In this document: piece by piece, positions 28,560-37,621 of the stretch
Numbering within the stretch: position 1 is the first letter of the stretch
Layout: every line of letters begins with the position of its first letter
DNA from: an uncultured Burkholderiales bacterium
GTDB lineage: Bacteria > Pseudomonadota > Gammaproteobacteria > Burkholderiales > Burkholderiaceae_C
Reading direction: 5' to 3'
Assembly: GCA_903949285.1 (NCBI GenBank)
Contig: CAJAYT010000102.1
Location: forward strand, 1 to 64,000
Length of the DNA stretch: 64,000 nt
Position numbers and translations under genes: made by a program
Notes under the pieces: generated by a model
Told to the model about the DNA's origin: nothing
Database searches by the model: none
Seen by the model: the letters and a program-made list of their open reading frames with translations, nothing else

Positions 28560-29021
28560 CTAAAGCATTTCGGCGGCCTGCACGGAAATAAGCACCGTCT
28601 GTTGCAACTCCTCTTTTTGGCGAGACCTTAACCACCATACAGCACCCTTGCGAACGGAGCATTCGCCCGATGGTAATTCAAGCAATTTAGCAATCGTTTG
28701 GCCTAAAAACGGTTGATGACCAACAATCAATACAGAGTTTTTGTTATTAGGCCACTGCGCGAGTTCAAGCACCTGATCCGGTTGACTTTGGGGGGATAGC
28801 TCATCCCTTATTTTGTATTTGCGCCCCAGTGCAATGACCGTTTGTTCGGCTCTTTTAGCGGGACTACACAAAATACGGACTCCGTCGGGGAGCTGACGAT
28901 CTAACCAATGCGCCATTCTTGTAGCCTGACGCTCTCCTCTTGGGGTGAGTGCACGCGTCATATCATCCTCCCCGCCCTGTGCCTCAAAGGCTTCTGCATG
29001 GCGCCAAAAGATCAAATCCAT
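28560..29021 (-). CDS. sixA: Phosphohistidine phosphatase SixA
   Basis: A 153-residue histidine phosphatase-family protein. The catalytic RHAEA (His8 after Arg7), the second Arg in CSPAKRAEQT, and the second His in VGHQPFLGQT complete the RHG site. SixA removes phosphate from histidine on phosphotransfer proteins. It begins one base after the ppk1 stop, so it is co-transcribed with ppk1. Context suggests a link to phosphate or nitrogen-PTS regulation, but the partner is not shown. Confidence 0.9.
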   Translation of the reverse strand: MDLIFWRHAEAFEAQGGEDDMTRALTPRGERQATRMAHWLDRQLPDGVRILCSPAKRAEQTVIALGRKYKIRDELSPQSQPDQVLELAQWPNNKNSVLIVGHQPFLGQTIAKLLELPSGECSVRKGAVWWLRSRQKEELQQTVLISVQAAEML

Positions 29022-29022
29022 A

Positions 29023-31110
29023 CTAGATCCCCCTTAGTTTGTGGCGAGTCATCAGGGCTTGCTGGGCACTCAAGGCCGGCGCATTTTGATTGTCTTTGAT
29101 GACCTGTGTATATTCTCCGTTTGATCCTAACTGCCACGCATCTTTTGTGTCGTACAAATAGGCGACCAAACACTCATCAATAACTCTGCGTTTAAGGGTC
29201 TCATCTTGCACGGGCCATGCAAGCTCGATCCTTCTTAGCATGTTTCGGTTCATCCAATCTGCGCTGGATAGGTAGAGTTTTTCATCTTCTCCTGATCTGA
29301 AATAAAAAACCCTTGAGTGCTCCAGAAAACGACCTACGATGGATCTCACTCTAATGCGGTCAGAGACGCCCTTGACCTGCGCTGGTAGTATGCACGCACC
29401 GCGCACGATCAGATCAATGTTCACACCCCACTTACCCGCTTGAATAAGCGCCAAAGCCAAACGCTCATCGGTAAGAGAATTCATCTTTAAAACAATCCTA
29501 CCCTCATGTCCTAAGCGAACACCTTTTGCGACCCTATCAATAGAGGCAAGTAAATTGTTTTGCAGATCAAAAGGTGCAAGCCAAATTGTTTTAAGTTTTG
29601 GCAGTGTGCTTTGGCTTGCAAGGTGAATGAATATATTCTCCACATCGCCGGTTATCGATGGATCTTTGGTCAGATAACTGATGTCCGTGTACAGGCGAGC
29701 AGTCTGAGGGTTATAGTTTCCCGTCGATAGATGCGCGTAGTGTTTGAGGTACTTCCCCTCGCGTCTTGTGATCAGTAGCATCTTGGCGTGTGTTTTCAAA
29801 CCAACGACACCGTAGACCACCTGAGCACCAATTTGCTCGAGCCGATCGGCCCAGTTGATATTCGCCTCTTCGTCAAATCTTGCTTTGAGCTCCACGACGA
29901 CTGTTACTTCCTTGCCGCGCAATACAGCCTGCCTGAGCAAATCCATCAACTCTGAGTTAGCGCCTGTACGGTAAATGGTTTGTTTGATGGCGAGTACATT
30001 GGGGTCATTCACCGCTTCACGCAAAAAGGTGAGTACGCCATCAAAACTCTCAAACGGTTGGTGAAAAAGTACGTCTCCCTTAGAGACTTGCTCGAATATG
30101 GAAACCTCTGGGTTGAGCTGCTTTGGAAACGACGCTGTGTAGTGTTTAAAAAGCATTTTTGGGTTATTAACCAAAACTATTGCTTGATTCAAACGGACTA
30201 GGTTGACAGGCCCTTGAACACGGTATAAAGCCTGAGGAGGTAATTCAAATTGCTTTAATAAAAGATCCGATAGATACTCCGTACATCCTGCGGAGACCTC
30301 TAAACGCACTGCCTCTCCGTAGTGACGTTGCTCAAGCCCTTGCCTGAGCGCAGTGCGAAGATTTCTTACGTCTTCCTCGTCTACTGAGAGGTCTGAGTTT
30401 CTAGTGACTCGAAACTGTGAGAAATGAACGACCTCACGCCCTTCAAATAAGTCCTTCAAATGCGCGCGAATGATACTGGACAAAGAGACAAGCAGGGTTT
30501 GATTTTTTGAAATCTTCGCTGGCAACTTAATCATCCGGGGTAAAACCCGAGGGACTTTCACGATCGCAATTTCGTTGTGCCGTCCCAGCGCATCCTTACC
30601 CTTGAGTCGAACAATAAAATTCAACGATTTATTGGCAACTTGGGGAAAGGGGTGAGCGGGGTCTAACCCTACCGGGATCAGTAACGGCCTGACTTCTTGA
30701 TAAAAATACCGTCTGACCCACTCGGATTGTTCCTGATCTCTTTCGTTGAAGGACAGGATATGAATTCCCTTTTTTGCAAACGCGGGAATAATATTTTGGT
30801 TATAAACGTTGTACTGCTCATCGACCAATTCATGAGCCCTGTCACTCAAATTATTGAAGCTCTCTACTGAGTAAGCGCCATTTTGGATATCATTTTGAGC
30901 GCCTCTTAGGTGCAATGACGCTCGGACCTCAAAGAATTCATCTAAATTAGAGGAAACAATAGTCAAATACCTTAGACGCTCCAAAAGTGGAACGCTCGGA
31001 TGTTTGGATAACTCAAGGACACGCTTATTAAATGCCAAGAAACTAATGTCCCGGTCTATTAGTTTTATTGAACGATCTGAATTGGGAGAAAAGTTATGTG
31101 AAATGGCCAT
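29023..31110 (-). CDS. ppk1: Polyphosphate kinase 1
   Basis: A protein of about 695 residues that builds polyphosphate from ATP. The N-terminal region ISFLAFNKRVLELS and SSNLDEFFEVR belong to the PPK N domain. HAKMLLITRREGKYLKHYAHLSTGNYNP contains the catalytic histidines and phospholipase-D-like site. SSADWMNRNMLRRIELAWPV lies near the C-terminus. The ATG at 31110 was chosen; a GTG at 31122 adds four residues. A Pho-box-like element lies about 140 bases upstream. sixA follows directly. Confidence 0.96.
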   Translation of the reverse strand: MAISHNFSPNSDRSIKLIDRDISFLAFNKRVLELSKHPSVPLLERLRYLTIVSSNLDEFFEVRASLHLRGAQNDIQNGAYSVESFNNLSDRAHELVDEQYNVYNQNIIPAFAKKGIHILSFNERDQEQSEWVRRYFYQEVRPLLIPVGLDPAHPFPQVANKSLNFIVRLKGKDALGRHNEIAIVKVPRVLPRMIKLPAKISKNQTLLVSLSSIIRAHLKDLFEGREVVHFSQFRVTRNSDLSVDEEDVRNLRTALRQGLEQRHYGEAVRLEVSAGCTEYLSDLLLKQFELPPQALYRVQGPVNLVRLNQAIVLVNNPKMLFKHYTASFPKQLNPEVSIFEQVSKGDVLFHQPFESFDGVLTFLREAVNDPNVLAIKQTIYRTGANSELMDLLRQAVLRGKEVTVVVELKARFDEEANINWADRLEQIGAQVVYGVVGLKTHAKMLLITRREGKYLKHYAHLSTGNYNPQTARLYTDISYLTKDPSITGDVENIFIHLASQSTLPKLKTIWLAPFDLQNNLLASIDRVAKGVRLGHEGRIVLKMNSLTDERLALALIQAGKWGVNIDLIVRGACILPAQVKGVSDRIRVRSIVGRFLEHSRVFYFRSGEDEKLYLSSADWMNRNMLRRIELAWPVQDETLKRRVIDECLVAYLYDTKDAWQLGSNGEYTQVIKDNQNAPALSAQQALMTRHKLRGI

Positions 31111-31249
31111 GGATATATACACCTTAGCAGGTAGTATGCACCAAAAAGATTACAAATGAAATGCGTACTTTTAACAGAGCACATCAAAAATAACCACCCA
31201 AATAAATGGCATATCTGAATATCTAATATTATCCAGAAAGTCTAGAAAT

Positions 31250-31267
31250 ATGACACTTTTAAGTCAT
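31250..31267 (-). promoter_or_regulatory. Candidate Pho box upstream of ppk1
   Basis: On the minus strand: ATGACTT, four A residues, GTGTCAT. The 7+4+7 layout is that of a Pho box (CTGTCAT units 11 bases apart); 6 of 7 bases match in the second unit and 4 of 7 in the first. It lies about 140 bases before the ppk1 start. Since ppk is PhoB-controlled in some proteobacteria, this is plausible but weaker than the pstS site. Confidence 0.45.
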
Positions 31268-31320
31268 TTTTGTGAATAGTTATGACGCAGTTAAGCAATA
31301 TCGACACCAAAACCTTGTAT

Positions 31321-31578
31321 TTAACGCGTGGCTTGAAGTACTTTGTTTTGATATGAAATATCAAAGAGTTTTGATTTGCCGGCGTAGTACCTATCGAGTC
31401 TCCACTCTTGCAAAATATCCATTGCTAGGGAGAACGTTTTTATATCTAAGGTATAAAGCTCAGTAAGATTGAAATCTTGATCGCTCTCGAGGGAATAAAC
31501 CAAATCAGACAGGATCTTGGCTGGCTGTGAATTGGGTTCAGCAGCAATTATTTTGCGGGCTTTTTTGATGGCTAACAT
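31321..31578 (-). CDS. Small hypothetical protein (85 aa)
   Basis: A small mostly helical protein with a basic N-terminus (MLAIKKARKIIAAEP) and an acidic middle (LESDQDFNLTELYTLDIKTFSLAMDILQEWRLDRYYAG). A clear AAGGAAG ribosome-binding site lies 6 bases before the ATG, which supports a real gene. No signal peptide or membrane segment is seen. I do not recognise the family. It stands alone upstream of ppk1 on the same strand, with the candidate Pho box between them. Confidence 0.7.
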   Translation of the reverse strand: MLAIKKARKIIAAEPNSQPAKILSDLVYSLESDQDFNLTELYTLDIKTFSLAMDILQEWRLDRYYAGKSKLFDISYQNKVLQATR

Positions 31579-31730
31579 AGCGACTTCCTTGCGTTAAACG
31601 GTCTTCATTATGAAGCTTTTCAGGCCATTGCAGAAAAAAATTTAAGTATTTTTGAGGTTTCTCAAAACAAAATGCAATACTCCCAATGAGACGTATAGGA
31701 CTTATAGGACTAATTGATTAATTGATTAAA

Positions 31731-31766
31731 TTAGGGTGAGATAGAGTTTTAATTTTTCTCACCCTA
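31731..31766 (-). terminator. Terminator-like hairpin after the alkaline phosphatase gene
   Basis: Read on the minus strand: a stem of about 10 bp (CTAGGGTGAGA / TCTCACCCTA) with a 15-base AT-rich loop, followed by TTTAAT. It lies about 30 bases after the stop of the alkaline phosphatase gene. A run of nine C residues at 31780-31788 lies between them. Confidence 0.65.
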
Positions 31767-31794
31767 GTCTAGACCTAAGCCCCCCCCCATCACT

Positions 31795-33816
31795 TCAATA
31801 GACTTTAGGCCTAGTCACGCCGCGAGTTGCAGCCTGGGTTAAGAGGAAAAAAACGTCTGTGTTGTCAAGTACCCCGGTGAATGACCAAGCACCGGGCCCC
31901 ATCGCCGACAACGGAATATCTGTAGCTGTGTGAACGGCGCTGGTACCGGGAACTTGTCCGGTTATTGTTAACTTACCCTCTGTATCTCTGGCCATGGGAT
32001 CTGCAGGGTGAGAGGACAGGGGTTGAATTTTGTTAAATGGCTGCTGACTATCTTGCAGTGGCAATGAATTGGTTCTCCAGTCTTCGTTTCGGTCTGAATT
32101 CGCACCGTACCCAACCAACAAACGAAAATCAATATCTGTCGTCTTTGGATAGCCATCACTATCTAGCGTGTATTTAGGGAAACCGGCCTTCTCATAAATA
32201 CCGACCACTTTGTCTCTTAGATTTGACGTGCCGCCTTCTCTCACCAACTCTTGGAGCTTTGCGTCAGACACCATAGATCCTCCAATTAAAGCTACACCGG
32301 AGCATTCATGATCAGCAGTAACGATGACGAGCGTATTTTTGTCTAGTTTGGCAAACTGTTGAACCAGCTCAACCGTTTTATCAAACTCAATCGTATCTAG
32401 GATCCAGCGCTCTGTGTCCATGTTGTGTGCTTGCTTATCTATCGAGGCACCTTCAACCATTAGCAAGAAACCATTTTTATTTTTTGCAAGCACACCTAAG
32501 GCCGTTTTAGTCATCTCATCTAGCATGGGTTGATCTGGGAAACCAAAATCGTCTACTACACGTCCTTTGATACCTTTGGAGGCGTTTCGACGTCCATCAA
32601 TCTTATCCAGTGCCACATTCATATTAGAGAGTGCAAAAAGACCTAATAAACGGTCTGTTTTGGACAAATCAATTGCATCTAATGCTGTTTTGTCTGGCGT
32701 GTATTTGAATCCAGCTTTCTGAAAATCAGCGATCAAATTCCGGTCTTTATCTATTTGACCTGCTGATGCGCCCCAGCTCTTGACTATTGCGGCCGTGTGA
32801 AGATCTGAGCCAGAGAATTCATAATCCGTTTTATCCCCCCTCGCCGAACCAGGTGTTTGTGCAGGCAAGAACCATTTGCGACCACCGCCCATCAATACAG
32901 TCAAGCCCGTTAGTTTTCGGTCATCCAGATATTGATCGACAATGCCCGTTCCAGCCCCGCGGTTACTCGTATGCACTGCATTTGCAGCAGGTGTTGCGTC
33001 GAATACATCTGAGGTTGTCACCAATCCTAAGGACTTGCCCTGTGTACGTTTTAAAAATTCGCTGAGGTACTCGACACGCGGATTGTCGAAATAATCGAGC
33101 GTATCGTCTGGGAACACACCCTCTTCGTTGTTGTTACTTTTGTTACCCGTTACGTAGGATGCCATACCAGGAGCAGAATCGGTAACCAAAGAATTCAAAG
33201 AAGATGTTTTAACCATTCCCATCACCGGGAACGTATCCATTGCAAGGGGTGTGATCGATTTGCCCTGGGCATAGCCCTGCGCCACGATTCTTGCAGCTGT
33301 TCTCTGGGCAGCGCCCATACCGTCACCCAGGAGAATAATGATATTTTTTACTTTTTGTCCACCAGGTACTAAGGGGACGATTTCAAAGTTGCCTGTAGCA
33401 CTCGCTGTCAGTCCATCATTTTGTGTGACTTGTACCGTGAATCTATGAATACCTGGTTTTAATAAAGATACTGCCCTTACAGTTGCAATAGATGCGCTCT
33501 TGGAGACGTTAGGTACACATCCTTGCGCGCATGATTTAAGAGATACGTCTTGCTTTAATGGAGTCTCATCTATTAAAAACCTAGCGCTTTGAATAGTTTT
33601 ACCTTCTTCATCAGGCTGAACTGTGGCTTGTAGATCAAAACGTTGATCTGGCAAAAAGCGAGCTATGACGGGGGCGCTCCTCGCGCTGCTAAAGAGCTCA
33701 CTGGGAGGCGTAAGCCTTGTAACAACTGGATTCGCGAGTAAGCCGCTTTGAAACGTTAAAAGTGCTAAAGCTCCAAAGAATACGTTGATACGTGGGGATT
33801 TAGAAAGAATTCTCAT
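31795..33816 (-). CDS. Alkaline phosphatase, PhoA family with N-terminal extension
   Basis: A 673-residue exported phosphomonoesterase. The N-terminal signal peptide (about residues 1-28) is followed by an extra beta-rich domain (about 30-150, with Cys96 and Cys100) not found in E. coli PhoA. The catalytic domain begins KNIIILLGDGMGAAQRTAAR, with metal-binding Asp165 and nucleophile Ser214 in VTDSAPGMAS. Further metal ligands are visible in ATPAANAVH, EGASIDKQAHNMD, TADHECSG and SAVHTATDIPL. It releases phosphate from organic phosphates in the periplasm. No convincing Pho box was found directly upstream. Confidence 0.9.
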   Translation of the reverse strand: MRILSKSPRINVFFGALALLTFQSGLLANPVVTRLTPPSELFSSARSAPVIARFLPDQRFDLQATVQPDEEGKTIQSARFLIDETPLKQDVSLKSCAQGCVPNVSKSASIATVRAVSLLKPGIHRFTVQVTQNDGLTASATGNFEIVPLVPGGQKVKNIIILLGDGMGAAQRTAARIVAQGYAQGKSITPLAMDTFPVMGMVKTSSLNSLVTDSAPGMASYVTGNKSNNNEEGVFPDDTLDYFDNPRVEYLSEFLKRTQGKSLGLVTTSDVFDATPAANAVHTSNRGAGTGIVDQYLDDRKLTGLTVLMGGGRKWFLPAQTPGSARGDKTDYEFSGSDLHTAAIVKSWGASAGQIDKDRNLIADFQKAGFKYTPDKTALDAIDLSKTDRLLGLFALSNMNVALDKIDGRRNASKGIKGRVVDDFGFPDQPMLDEMTKTALGVLAKNKNGFLLMVEGASIDKQAHNMDTERWILDTIEFDKTVELVQQFAKLDKNTLVIVTADHECSGVALIGGSMVSDAKLQELVREGGTSNLRDKVVGIYEKAGFPKYTLDSDGYPKTTDIDFRLLVGYGANSDRNEDWRTNSLPLQDSQQPFNKIQPLSSHPADPMARDTEGKLTITGQVPGTSAVHTATDIPLSAMGPGAWSFTGVLDNTDVFFLLTQAATRGVTRPKVY

Positions 33817-33876
33817 TTGGGTTATGCCTTTGTTGTTTTAATCTTGTTAACCATTTATGGTTTCAAAGTCGCTCAT

Positions 33877-34437
33877 TTAGTTTTTGATCATTGGGAGTTG
33901 CAAACGAATCCAGGAAATGGATTTTTCTGAATGCTCAACTCTCCCTAAAAGTAGAATGCCTTGAAAGGTTTGAGGCCCTTGTTGATAGGGCACCAAGTTA
34001 TCCGATTGAGCGGGATCTAGCAACACACTTACAGTTGAAGGGGGTAAATCATTAGCCTCGCCGTCCGCGTGCTCATTCAACTGAATAGGTCTAACGGCCA
34101 ATAAAAAACTACCTGGCTCTGGCTCATCAGACTTAACCATGAAACCGGTCATTTTGACGATTTTGTGATCTAGCTTTTTAACCTCATCATCAAACTCTAA
34201 ACCCTGACTACCAATTGGCATTCTAAAAATTCGGTGCAAATCAACTACCTCTACATTAGTAGTTTTAATGTCTGAAGCTAAAGCGGCAGCAAACGCGCCG
34301 ACAAAGCAGTTGAACAGGAGAGTAAAAAAAATTATTTTCTTCACATTAAGAATAAATAAAAGGAAAGGCGCATGAATGTAGCCTTGATATTTTGTAGGTA
34401 AAGTGTGACCCTTGCGTGACAATGTACGCCAATTCAT
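33877..34437 (-). CDS. Hypothetical exported protein (weak DUF3299-like look)
   Basis: A protein of up to 186 residues. A hydrophobic segment (KKIIFFTLLFNCFVGAFAAA) looks like a signal peptide but begins about 33 residues after the first ATG. The true start may therefore be a GTG at that point, giving a 155-residue precursor. After it come VVDLHRIFRMPIG, KIVKMTGFMVKSDE and a PPSTVSVLLDP strand. This recalls DUF3299 proteins (outer envelope, metal or lipoprotein associated) but lacks their usual cysteine. It lies 60 bases before the alkaline phosphatase and is probably co-transcribed. Function unknown. Confidence 0.55.
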   Translation of the reverse strand: MNWRTLSRKGHTLPTKYQGYIHAPFLLFILNVKKIIFFTLLFNCFVGAFAAALASDIKTTNVEVVDLHRIFRMPIGSQGLEFDDEVKKLDHKIVKMTGFMVKSDEPEPGSFLLAVRPIQLNEHADGEANDLPPSTVSVLLDPAQSDNLVPYQQGPQTFQGILLLGRVEHSEKSISWIRLQLPMIKN

Positions 34438-34600
34438 TACAAATTCAAATAATGTAACTTTGGTGTCTATTTCACTGTTGACAGCAATTGAATGCCCACC
34501 CCTACATAGCGCCCAACTCGGCTGCTCTTAATATGAAGTACACCCACCTAACTGAGTCGAATCTATCCCCTATTCCTCAGTTTGCAAGGGGCAAAGTCGT

Positions 34601-35215
34601 CTAGGCTTTGACTTTACCCGCCCAACCAGGCAAATAACTCGCATCTTTTGATTGAGCGTATTTGATTGCCAAGCTTAGAGACTCGCTCCAATTTGAGATT
34701 GATTTTTTAGGAATCTTCGTTCTAAAAAAATCAGCCCATAAAAACTCGCTAAAGGGCGTTAAATCTTTGGCAAATGCGCCCTCATCCCTCGCCAGTCCAG
34801 CCAAGCTCCGGTAGGGATCATCCGACAGTTTGGCAACGCTTTGAGGTATCTCAGAGAATGCGACCCTTTGCCCCAGTTCGTTAAAGGGATGTACCCACTG
34901 GTGAAACTCCATGACACGCCAAAAAGTATCCTTATTCAGCCAGGATAAATCTTTCAAAACTGTTAAGTTCACCTCAACTTGTTTCTCTTGGTGTAGTGCC
35001 ATGCCCAGGTGATGATGGTCAATAATGTAATAGACATTTTTGGGGCCCAAAATACTTGGAAACCAATGATCATCTAACAAGGCTTTTTTCTGTTTTGTTG
35101 AAAGCTTCTTCCACTCAGCTCTTTTTTGAATGACCTCTAAGTACCCAATCGAGACTTGTGTGGGTCTGATATCTTTCAGATTTGCTTTGATAACGTGATG
35201 GTGTAGGGGATGCAT
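34601..35215 (-). CDS. ParB-like nuclease-fold domain protein (ParBc_2 type)
   Basis: A 204-residue protein resembling the stand-alone ParBc_2 family. An N-terminal strand with DIRPTQVSIGYLEV is followed by a KKALLDDHWFPSILGPKNVYYIIDHHHLGMAL segment. The HHH cluster and surrounding text are the family hallmark. No DNA-binding helix-turn-helix is apparent, so it is not a chromosome-partition ParB. The role of these small proteins is not well established. No signal peptide. It lies between the glycine-zipper gene and the alkaline phosphatase pair. Confidence 0.7.
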   Translation of the reverse strand: MHPLHHHVIKANLKDIRPTQVSIGYLEVIQKRAEWKKLSTKQKKALLDDHWFPSILGPKNVYYIIDHHHLGMALHQEKQVEVNLTVLKDLSWLNKDTFWRVMEFHQWVHPFNELGQRVAFSEIPQSVAKLSDDPYRSLAGLARDEGAFAKDLTPFSEFLWADFFRTKIPKKSISNWSESLSLAIKYAQSKDASYLPGWAGKVKA

Positions 35216-35249
35216 AAAGTGATCACTGAAAGTGTGAAGATGTTGAAAA

Positions 35250-35286
35250 GAAAAAAACCCTCAAAACGTTGAAAATTTTAAGGGTT
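35250..35286 (-). terminator. Rho-independent terminator after the glycine-zipper gene
   Basis: Read on the minus strand: GAACCCT, an AT-rich loop of about 20 bases, AGGGTT, then a run of seven T residues. It lies about 20 bases past the glycine-zipper stop. The stem is short but the T-run is good. Confidence 0.6.
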
Positions 35287-35305
35287 CTCTATTTATGAAA
35301 CTTGA

Positions 35306-36034
35306 TCAACGACGGTGACGTCCGCCCCATCCCCCATAAAATCCAAATCCAATAGCGACTGGGGGTGCGTATCCATAAGGGTATGCGTAGGGATAGGGGT
35401 AGCCGTAAGGATAGGGCGCGGCGATATAAGTCGGCGCAGGAGCTACAAGGGTGCTCGCAATGGTGGGTGACGTGACCAAAGGCGCAGGAGCAGAACCGGG
35501 CGCAGGTGCAGAGCCTAGCGGGGGTACTTGCCCCTGAGCGATAGGGTTCAATTGAATCATGATGGTTTTACCAGGATCTGAGGGCATCTCAACGCTGTAC
35601 TGTTTACCTGCGTATTCGTATACCACTTGGTACACGGTGATGCTTTGAACCGTATTTTGTGTCGTGCATGTTGTTACGTTTTGAGCGTCTACTCTAGGCG
35701 CCTCTAAGCTGTCTCCAACCACTGCACCACCAACCATGCCTAGGGCAGTTGACGCTGCTCGTCCAGCCCCCGAGCCAACGGTATTGCCCAGCAGTCCCCC
35801 TGCGACTGCGCCCAGTAGTGCACCAGAGCCCGATTTTGGCTCTGCAACAGCGATTTGCGAGGTACCGCACACTTGCTGAGGAGAGTTGTACTGCTTGACC
35901 ACGGGCGTGCTGGAGACCACACGGGCTTGCTCCTGCGCGGTGGCTGAGCCGGCAAAGCCAATACTCACGCACAGGCTAACTGCCAGTGCGGTTGCTTTAA
36001 AAATCTTAGAGCGGATTGTTTTTTGATATTTCAT
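35306..36034 (-). CDS. Glycine-zipper 2TM domain protein (outer-membrane 17-kDa antigen type)
   Basis: A 242-residue exported protein. The signal peptide (about residues 1-33, ending SATAQE) is followed by a glycine-zipper segment (about 70-110): GSGALLGAVAGGLLGNTVG and GRAASTALGMVGGAVVGD. Such segments insert as hairpins in the outer membrane. A strand-rich region follows (TVYQVVYEYAGKQYSVEMP). The tail is low-complexity, first Pro/Ala, then repeated Tyr-Pro units (YPYGYPYPYAYPYGY), ending GGWGGRHRR. No lipobox cysteine. Function is probably envelope structural. Confidence 0.8.
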   Translation of the reverse strand: MKYQKTIRSKIFKATALAVSLCVSIGFAGSATAQEQARVVSSTPVVKQYNSPQQVCGTSQIAVAEPKSGSGALLGAVAGGLLGNTVGSGAGRAASTALGMVGGAVVGDSLEAPRVDAQNVTTCTTQNTVQSITVYQVVYEYAGKQYSVEMPSDPGKTIMIQLNPIAQGQVPPLGSAPAPGSAPAPLVTSPTIASTLVAPAPTYIAAPYPYGYPYPYAYPYGYAPPVAIGFGFYGGWGGRHRR

Positions 36035-36277
36035 TTTGAAAGCCTAAATAGGTTAGGTTGTCATACACAAGAGAATCTGAAAGTCTTTAATGCCTCTTTG
36101 GGTACCGCCTTGGTGCCACTTGTGTTGGCTTTTGCTTAGAGTCTATTGTTATCTTTGACAATTAACAAAGTATGTACCCTATATTAACGCTTGTAAAGAA
36201 ATTTGGTTGACTCGTGGAGTCTTGTATTTTTTGCTAATCCTGGACGTTGAAGGAAAAATTGTTTGTCAATCAGTCCA

Positions 36278-37609
36278 TCAGGCGTCAAAGGCCTCTGCTA
36301 AATACTGTGCCATGGGCATCACATCAACCCCCGCTTTCGCCTCAACCATAATCCTGAGCAGCGGCTCCGTCCCGCTGGCACGAATCAACAAGCGCCCCTG
36401 ACCCTTTAATTGATTGCTGATTTGAGTGCTGCGGTGCTTGAATTCGTGGTTTGCCTGCCAGTCCATACCCGCCTTCAGTGGGACGTTCAGTAAGACTTGG
36501 GGGAAAAGAGGGACAGATTTTAAAATGTCCGCCGGTTTTTTCTTATTCCTAACGCAGGCCTGTAAAACCTGTAAAGCACTAATAATTCCGTCACCCGTCG
36601 TGTGTTTATCAAGGGCGAGCAGATGGCCTGAGCCCTCTCCGCCCAGAGTCCAGCCTTTTTTGTCCAACTCCTCGAGTACATAACGGTCACCGACCTTGGC
36701 TCGAACCATCTCCACACCACGCTCTTTTAAGGCCAACTCGACGGCCATATTGGTCATCAGTGTGCCGACCACACCCTCCACTTTTTGTCCGTTACTCAAA
36801 CGTTCATCCACCATCAAATACAAAATCTCATCACCATTGAACAGTCGCCCCTCAGAGTCCACAAATTGAAGTCGGTCAGCGTCACCGTCCAATGCGACGC
36901 CGTAATCGGCTTTGTGCTCCATGACAGCTTTGACCAAAGACTCAGGGTGAGTCGCACCCACGCCCTTATTGATATTGAATCCATCGGGCGAGCATCCAAG
37001 GGAGATAACCTCAGCACCGAGCTCGTGAAATACCTTGGGCGCGATTTGGTACGCTGCGCCGTTGGCGGCGTCCACCACGATTTTGACGCCCTTCAATGTC
37101 AAGTCATTTGAGAATGTGCTTTTACAAAACTCTATGTACCGTCCAGCAGCGTCATCCAAACGTTTGGTTCGCCCCAATGCGGTGGAGTCAACCCACTGTG
37201 GTGGCTCCTTGATCACGTCCTCAACTGAGAGCTCCCACTCATCACTGAGTTTGGAGCCTGTTGCACTGAAAAACTTGATACCGTTATCAGCAAAGGGATT
37301 ATGACTGGCACTAATGACGACTCCCAGGGCTGCTCGCTGCGCCCTCGTGAGGTAGGCGACCCCAGGGGTTGGCAGGGGGCCGAGTAACAAGACATCAACG
37401 CCAGCAGAGTTAAAACCAGACTCTAGTGCCGACTCCAGCATATAACCCGAGATACGGGTGTCTTTACCGATGAGGACGGTTGGGCGAGACTCTTCGCGTC
37501 TTAGCACGCGACCTACAGCGTGGGCAAGTTTCAATACAAAATCAGGCGTAATCGGATGCTGTCCAACTGTGCCGCGAATCCCGTCTGTTCCAAAATATTG
37601 TCTGGTCAT
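36278..37609 (-). CDS. glmM: Phosphoglucosamine mutase
   Basis: A 443-residue enzyme converting glucosamine-6-phosphate to glucosamine-1-phosphate for peptidoglycan and LPS precursors. The N-terminal [11 protein letters not shown] is followed by the catalytic serine in [18 protein letters not shown]. The metal loop [11 protein letters not shown], the sugar loop [12 protein letters not shown] and the C-terminal phosphate loop [15 protein letters not shown] are all intact. It follows folP by 12 bases in the ftsH-folP-glmM order common in bacteria. It also supplies precursor for UDP-GlcNAc, the usual donor of GT41 enzymes like those at 50865-64000. Confidence 0.97.
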   Translation of the reverse strand: MTRQYFGTDGIRGTVGQHPITPDFVLKLAHAVGRVLRREESRPTVLIGKDTRISGYMLESALESGFNSAGVDVLLLGPLPTPGVAYLTRAQRAALGVVISASHNPFADNGIKFFSATGSKLSDEWELSVEDVIKEPPQWVDSTALGRTKRLDDAAGRYIEFCKSTFSNDLTLKGVKIVVDAANGAAYQIAPKVFHELGAEVISLGCSPDGFNINKGVGATHPESLVKAVMEHKADYGVALDGDADRLQFVDSEGRLFNGDEILYLMVDERLSNGQKVEGVVGTLMTNMAVELALKERGVEMVRAKVGDRYVLEELDKKGWTLGGEGSGHLLALDKHTTGDGIISALQVLQACVRNKKKPADILKSVPLFPQVLLNVPLKAGMDWQANHEFKHRSTQISNQLKGQGRLLIRASGTEPLLRIMVEAKAGVDVMPMAQYLAEAFDA

Positions 37610-37621
37610 GTTTTTCTTGTA

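Noticed and set aside
31272-31466. Plus-strand frame of 64 codons opposite the 85-residue protein gene
   Set aside because: It overlaps the minus-strand gene, which has a strong ribosome-binding site; the plus-strand frame has none and no protein-like pattern.
34438-34600. A CTGTCAA and a TACATTAT -10-like string before the gene at 33877-34437, hinting at a Pho box
   Set aside because: The required second repeat 11 bases away matches the consensus at about one of seven positions, so it is not a convincing PhoB site.
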